A stretch of 11,220 nt of DNA from Gammaproteobacteria bacterium. GTDB taxonomy: Bacteria; Pseudomonadota; Gammaproteobacteria; Pseudomonadales; Pseudomonadaceae. The notes under the pieces are model-generated. The model was not told the origin of the DNA. It saw nothing but the letters and a program-made list of their open reading frames with translations, and searched no databases. Shown piece by piece: positions 8,048-11,220 of the stretch (its first letter is position 1; every line of letters starts with the position of its first letter). The stretch covers positions 1 to 11,220 of the forward strand of contig JAAZJF010000316.1 in NCBI GenBank assembly GCA_012800475.1, in the 5' to 3' direction. Made by a program: the position numbers and the translations under genes.

Positions 8048-8359
8048 TCAGTCAATATGCTGCAGCCACTGTCCATAACCGCGTTCTTGCATCTGCGCTT
8101 TGGGAATAAAGTCTAAACTGGCCCCATTGATGCAATAACGCAAACCACCTCGATCACGCGGCCCATCATTAAACACGTGACCTAAATGCGAATCTGCCAC
8201 CTGACTGCGCACCTCAATGCGGCGCATATTATAGCTGGTGTCAGTTTTCTCAGTGATCACGCTGGCGTTGACCGGCTTAACAAAGCTGGGCCAGCCACAG
8301 CCTGATTCATATTTATCACTGGAGCTAAATAACGGCTCACCACTGACAATATCCACATA
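8048..8359 (-). pseudogene. msrB: MsrB domain (methionine-R-sulfoxide reductase), cut off from MsrA by an in-frame TGA
   Basis: C-terminal MsrB part of a Trx-MsrA-MsrB fusion, in the same reading frame as the preceding domains but after the TGA at 8360-8362. It reads YVDIVSGEPLFSSSDKYESG and continues CGWPSF. Counting from the GTG at 8356, the resolving Cys (Cys20, SGCGWPSF), the NMRRIEVRSQVADSHLGHVF block (43-62) and the catalytic Cys75 in GLRYCINGAS are all present, and the end (QWLQHID) matches the usual length. The family's first 30 or so residues (LSREQYQVTQNNGTERAFSH and onward) lie upstream of the stop. If translation restarts at the GTG, which begins 3 bases after the TGA, the 102-residue product would lack the N-terminal part of the fold and is unlikely to be stable alone; that is inference. 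No strong ribosome site precedes this GTG. The coding sequence shows no other damage, so the lesion is recent, is a sequencing error, or is read through. The reductase would otherwise repair Met-R-sulfoxide in periplasmic proteins. Confidence 0.75.
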
Positions 8360-8362
8360 TCA
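8360..8362 (-). other. in-frame TGA inside the MsrAB fusion gene
   Basis: The codon follows GAG-CCG-GGT (Glu-Pro-Gly) and precedes TAT-GTG-GAT (Tyr-Val-Asp). In Neisseria PilB the matching place reads PGIYVDVVSGEPLF, so the TGA stands where an Ile or similar aliphatic residue is expected. The frame is otherwise open from 9622 to 8048; with this codon translated the protein would be 524 residues, near PilB's length. Confidence 0.9.
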
Positions 8363-9622
8363 ACCCGGCTCAAATAACTCATCATAACGATGACTAAAAG
8401 CGCGCTCAGTGCCATTGTTTTGCGTAACCTGATATTGCTCACGGCTCAAGCGTTGCTGCAGGCTTGTGCTGTCGGGCTTTTGAAACGTCTTGGCATCAAA
8501 GGTTTGTGCAGCAGGCGTTTTACCCAGCAAAGGCTCATCGGCTTTATTGAGATCGACATGGCAATAGCCGTTGGGATTTTTCATTAGATAATCTTGGTGA
8601 TACTGCTCAGCATCATAAAAATGCTCAAGCGCAACATTCTCAACCACTACAGGGCGTTTATAACGCTTTTGCAACTCAGTGAGCGCGCCTGCAATCACAC
8701 TTTGCTCAGCCGGATCCGTACTGTAGACACCCACACGGTATTGCTCACCACGGTCGTTGCCCTGCTTGTTTAAACTGGTGGGATCAATAATGCGAAAATA
8801 GTACTGCAAAATATCATCCAAGCTCAGCTTGTCGGGGTTGTACACCACTTTCACTGTTTCAGCGTGACCGCTATTGCGGTACACCACATCTTCATAACTG
8901 GGGTTTTCCGTGCGGCCATTGGCATAACCGGATACGGCATCGAGCACACCATCAATGCGCTCAAAGTAGGCTTCGACACCCCAGAAACAACCGCCGGCTA
9001 AATAAATCGTGCGCGCATCCACCGGAATCGACTCTTGATTGGTTTTAGGTTGATAAAAAGTGTGCTCTGCCGCATTTAAGTCAGCCTCTGGATTGTCTAA
9101 TAGCGCCAAGGCTTGTGATTTATTCAAACTGCCTTTCACCACACGGGCCAATTGCCCCTGCTGATCAATCAAAGCCCAGCTTGGATACACCTTCACGCCT
9201 AAGCGTTTAATCAACTCACCACTGCTATCTAAACGCACGGGTAACTGTGGATAATCCAAGCCGCTGTACCAGTCTTTAAACGCATCTAACGGCTGTTCAC
9301 CTAAGATGCCTGGCGAAGCGACTGTCAGGATATTAGCGCCAGCAAAGTCGCTATCACTGACCCAGTCTTGCGTTTGCCCAAGCTCCGATAAACACAAGGG
9401 GCACCAACTCGCCCATAACTTAACCAGCGTGGGTTTTGCAGAATCAAACCCCGCGCTCGCTGGCTGCGCATGCACATCGGGCAAACTCTCTACCTGTTGC
9501 GCTAAATTAAGCGACGACGGTTTGGCTACTGCCATAGATTGTCCTGCGTACAGCCACCCGAACAATAGCGCAGCCAACACCGCTATGATGGTGACGACTT
9601 GCCAGCGTATAGATAACAACAT
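8360..9622 (-). CDS. msrA: Periplasmic thioredoxin-MsrA (methionine-S-sulfoxide reductase), PilB-type MsrAB fusion truncated in MsrB
   Basis: Reduces Met-S-sulfoxide in periplasmic proteins, using electrons passed by its own thioredoxin-like domain (in Neisseria PilB these come from DsbD). The product is 420 residues. Residues 1-33 form a signal peptide or membrane anchor (MLLSIRWQVVTIIAVLAALL, possible cleavage after AVA). A TlpA/DsbE-like thioredoxin domain (about 60-175) carries WCPLC (Cys74, Cys77) and SELGQT. The MsrA domain (about 204-360) has GCFWG (211-215, catalytic Cys212), SGYANG, SGHAETVKV, FYDAEQYHQDYL and the recycling Cys354 in NGYCHVD. A linker leads into the start of MsrB (LSREQYQVTQ, NGTERAFSHRYDELFEPG), where the TGA ends it. 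Trx and MsrA are complete and probably functional. The ATG at 9622 is preferred over an upstream ATG (9688) because GAGG (9631-9634) lies 8 bases upstream and the signal sequence then starts correctly. In sequence it strongly recalls Neisseria PilB. It lies downstream of murB on the same strand after a 195-base gap. Confidence 0.9.
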   Translation of the reverse strand: MLLSIRWQVVTIIAVLAALLFGWLYAGQSMAVAKPSSLNLAQQVESLPDVHAQPASAGFDSAKPTLVKLWASWCPLCLSELGQTQDWVSDSDFAGANILTVASPGILGEQPLDAFKDWYSGLDYPQLPVRLDSSGELIKRLGVKVYPSWALIDQQGQLARVVKGSLNKSQALALLDNPEADLNAAEHTFYQPKTNQESIPVDARTIYLAGGCFWGVEAYFERIDGVLDAVSGYANGRTENPSYEDVVYRNSGHAETVKVVYNPDKLSLDDILQYYFRIIDPTSLNKQGNDRGEQYRVGVYSTDPAEQSVIAGALTELQKRYKRPVVVENVALEHFYDAEQYHQDYLMKNPNGYCHVDLNKADEPLLGKTPAAQTFDAKTFQKPDSTSLQQRLSREQYQVTQNNGTERAFSHRYDELFEPG

Positions 9623-9623
9623 G

Positions 9624-9694
9624 AGAATTGCCTCGCAATGTAGAATTGCTGCAATTATTGCACACAACCTATACAAACCTTTATACAAGATTGC
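9624..9694. repeat. cluster of ATTGC/GCAAT pentamers in the MsrAB leader
   Basis: Six copies occur in about 70 bases: ATTGC at 9627, 9645, 9657 and 9690, and its complement GCAAT at 9635 and 9651. They build two inverted repeats: ATTGC-CTC-GCAAT (9627-9639), which covers the MsrAB ribosome site, and AATTGC-T-GCAATT (9644-9656). AGAATTGC is also directly repeated at 9624 and 9642, 18 bases apart. The arrangement could be an operator or an mRNA structure controlling MsrAB; no known regulator's site is recognised. Confidence 0.45.
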
Positions 9695-9707
9695 GAGAAA
9701 GTGTTAC
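9680..9707 (-). promoter_or_regulatory. candidate promoter for the MsrAB gene
   Basis: On the minus strand GTAACA (9707-9702; 4 of 6 matches) and TATAAA (9685-9680; 5 of 6 matches) are 16 bases apart. The leader to the ATG at 9622 would be about 50 bases and contain the ATTGC/GCAAT cluster. Moderate match only; transcription from murB could also read through, since no clear terminator follows murB. Confidence 0.32.
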
Positions 9708-9817
9708 GAAAATTAAGTTTACAACAGCTGTAACCCTGCCAAGCTCACGCACCGTCAGTCATAGCAACATTCAAGCAGCGATCGACACACACCCCATCAC
9801 GGCTGCTGAACTCAAGC

Positions 9818-10840
9818 TCAGCCCAGCACATTGGGCTCAATTTCCAACTCAACGCCGTAACGCTCACGGATATCAGCCTGAATCTGCGCCGCCAACTGCA
9901 AAATATCTTGGCCTGAAGCGGTGCCATAGTTGACTAGAACTAAGGCCTGCTTAGCATGCACGCCCGCATCACCTTGGCGGTGACCTTTCCAGCCTGCTTG
10001 ATCAATCAACCAGCCCGCGGCAAGTTTGCTTTGACCATCAGCTTGCGCAAAGCACACCAGTTTAGGATAGCGCTGCTTCAGCTGCTCGGCATGCTCGGCG
10101 CTGACCACAGGATTTTTAAAGAAGCTGCCGGTATTGGCCAGCTGCTGTGGATCAGGTAATTTTTCTGCACGAATCGCACACACCGCACGACTGACATCCT
10201 GCGGTGTCGGCGCGCTGATCTGCTGCTGGGCTAAATAACCGCGCAAATCACCGTAATCCAAACGTAGATCCGCCTGCTTAGGCAATTTAAAAATGACACT
10301 TAAAATCACCCGCCGGCCTGATTCTCGTTTGAACAGGCTATCGCGATAAGCAAACTGGCATTGCGCCTTAGTTAAGCGCTGCGGCTGCTGGGTTTGGCGA
10401 TCGTAGACCCAAGCACTCTCAAAATAATCCTGCAGCTCAGCACCGTAAGCACCGATATTTTGCACCGGTGCCGCACCGACATGACCAGGAATCAAGCTTA
10501 AGTTTTCTAAACCACTCAAACCCTGCGCTAGACTCCACTGCACAAAGTCATGCCAGTTCTCCCCTGCTTGCACCTCAATGCGCGCAAAGTTGGCATCTTC
10601 ATCCAGCACTTGAATACCGCGCAATTGCAGATGGATCACCAGCAGATCCAAATCAGCCGCTAGGACCAAATTACTGCCACCACCCAAGAGCAATACCGCT
10701 ATGTCTTGCTGCTGCGCCCACAATAAAGCGGCTTGCAGTTGCTCAAGTGAATCCACAGCGACAAAAAAACGCGCGCGCACATCCACCGCTAACGTATTGT
10801 ACGCGCGTAAAGACACTTGCTCTTGAATGGCTAAACTCAC
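9818..10840 (-). CDS. murB: UDP-N-acetylenolpyruvoylglucosamine reductase (MurB)
   Basis: Cytoplasmic flavoenzyme that reduces UDP-GlcNAc-enolpyruvate to UDP-MurNAc with NADPH, the second committed step of peptidoglycan synthesis. At 340 residues it has the length and extra segments of the E. coli type (type I). Visible features: FAD-binding GGGSNLVL (53-60), ENLSLIPGHVGAAPVQNIGA and onward (112-133), YRDS (165-168; Arg166 corresponds to E. coli Arg159), GSFFKNP (238-244; Ser239 is the proton-donating serine, E. coli Ser229) and the terminal EPNVLG with Glu335 (E. coli Glu325). All catalytic residues are present. His120 in IPGHVG sits at a variable position that is often Thr, Cys or Ser. The GTG start (10840-10838) overlaps the ptpA TGA as GTGA, and AGGGG (10846-10850) lies 5 bases upstream, so translation is probably coupled to ptpA. 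In Pseudomonas the rne gene lies on the other side of murB; here the MsrAB gene is found instead. No convincing terminator was seen in 9720-9817. Confidence 0.97.
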   Translation of the reverse strand: MSLAIQEQVSLRAYNTLAVDVRARFFVAVDSLEQLQAALLWAQQQDIAVLLLGGGSNLVLAADLDLLVIHLQLRGIQVLDEDANFARIEVQAGENWHDFVQWSLAQGLSGLENLSLIPGHVGAAPVQNIGAYGAELQDYFESAWVYDRQTQQPQRLTKAQCQFAYRDSLFKRESGRRVILSVIFKLPKQADLRLDYGDLRGYLAQQQISAPTPQDVSRAVCAIRAEKLPDPQQLANTGSFFKNPVVSAEHAEQLKQRYPKLVCFAQADGQSKLAAGWLIDQAGWKGHRQGDAGVHAKQALVLVNYGTASGQDILQLAAQIQADIRERYGVELEIEPNVLG

Positions 10841-11220
10841 AAACGCCCCTTCACTTCATCCAGTAACACTTGGCTGGCCTGCTCAAGCATATCCAGCACC
10901 AACTCAAAACCATCTTCACCGCCATAGTAGGGATCCGGCACTTCGTCTGGGCTGATATTAAAACGCGGCAAATACAGCGCCAGCTCAGCTTTGCTATTGG
11001 CGGGCTGAATGGCCTGTAAATTCTGTAAATTGCTGTTATCCATGGCTAAAACCAAATCAAACTCATTAAAATCTTCAGCGGTGGCCTGACGTCCACGCAA
11101 AGTGGACATATCATAACCCCGCTGCGCTGCAGCAGCGATGGTGCGTGGATCGGGTGTTTTACCAATATGCCAGTCTGACGTACCCGCCGAATCGATTGTC
11201 ACCTGGTCACTTAAACCTGC
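10837..11220 (-). CDS. ptpA: Low-molecular-weight protein-tyrosine phosphatase, 5' end outside window
   Basis: Cytoplasmic phosphatase of the LMW-PTP family, which removes phosphate from tyrosines of target proteins through a Cys-based mechanism. The last 127 residues are present; a full protein is about 155. The missing part contains the CX5R phosphate-binding loop. What is seen fits the family: VTIDSAGTSDWHIGKTPDPR and onward after the P-loop region, GYDMSTLRGRQ, DFNEFDLVLAMDNSN, and the DPYYGG loop carrying the general-acid Asp. The frame is open to the right edge (AGLSDQ precedes VTIDSAG), so an internal GTG at 11202 is not the start. The stop overlaps the murB GTG by four bases. In Pseudomonas the order kdsB-ptpA-murB is usual, so kdsB is expected just to the right; this is inference. 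Substrates in this organism are unknown. Confidence 0.95.
   Translation of the reverse strand, partial: AGLSDQVTIDSAGTSDWHIGKTPDPRTIAAAAQRGYDMSTLRGRQATAEDFNEFDLVLAMDNSNLQNLQAIQPANSKAELALYLPRFNISPDEVPDPYYGGEDGFELVLDMLEQASQVLLDEVKGRL

Noticed and set aside
8360..8362. TGA in MsrB as a selenocysteine codon
   Set aside because: Selenocysteine in MsrB proteins replaces the catalytic Cys in the RYCIN motif, and that Cys is present here. The TGA lies at a non-catalytic, usually aliphatic position, and I see no convincing bacterial SECIS hairpin directly after it.
8257..8442. Short minus-strand frame across the TGA region with a hydrophobic stretch
   Set aside because: It is a shifted shadow of the MsrAB frame; the true frame carries the conserved MsrB motifs on both sides of the stop.
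9623..9688. Upstream ATG at 9688 as the MsrAB start
   Set aside because: It would add 22 residues (MYKGLYRLCAIIAAILHCEA and onward) covering the ribosome site and leader repeats. ATG 9622 has GAGG at the right distance and starts a normal signal sequence.
10837..11202. GTG at 11202 as a complete start of ptpA
   Set aside because: The frame stays open to the window edge with family-like sequence, and the essential CX5R loop must lie further upstream, so the gene is partial.

Overview
The window looks like a piece of a gammaproteobacterial chromosome from the family Pseudomonadaceae. The support is gene content and order as I remember them from Pseudomonas: nqr operon / long-form GAPDH / mfd / CsiV-family gene, and ptpA-murB. 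The close match of the GAPDH and Mfd start regions to Pseudomonas proteins is also from memory, not from a search. Base composition looks moderate rather than strongly GC-rich, which would suit a lower-GC pseudomonad lineage such as the Denitrificimonas/Thiopseudomonas type; this is inference. There are no RNA genes, insertion sequences, CRISPR arrays or phage genes, and no gene-free stretch longer than about 270 bases.

Left part, minus strand (1-3788): the start of the Na+-translocating NADH:quinone reductase operon (complete nqrA, then nqrB running off the left edge). Upstream lies an unusually long GAPDH gene with its own sigma70-like promoter and a perfect 12-bp-stem terminator. The nqr operon appears to begin from a promoter just beyond that terminator.

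Centre, plus strand (about 3822-7911): mfd, the transcription-repair coupling factor, followed 21 bp later by a secreted CsiV-family protein. The short gap suggests one transcript. It converges on the next block.

Right part, minus strand (about 7998-11220): a broken or recoded gene for a periplasmic three-domain thioredoxin-MsrA-MsrB protein (Neisseria PilB type), then murB and the 3' part of ptpA, which overlap by four bases in a GTGA junction. The MsrAB gene is the most notable item. The reading frame is intact over what would be 524 codons except for one in-frame TGA at 8360-8362. This stop cuts off MsrB after its first roughly 30 residues, although every MsrB catalytic feature downstream is preserved. 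A cluster of six ATTGC/GCAAT pentamers fills its leader.

Most genes are housekeeping: sodium-pump respiration, central carbon metabolism, DNA repair, cell wall synthesis and periplasmic oxidative-damage repair. I see no candidate for a wholly new multi-gene system. The points worth a second look are the nonsense codon in MsrAB, the pentamer cluster in its leader, and the probable NADP preference and N-terminal extension of the GAPDH.
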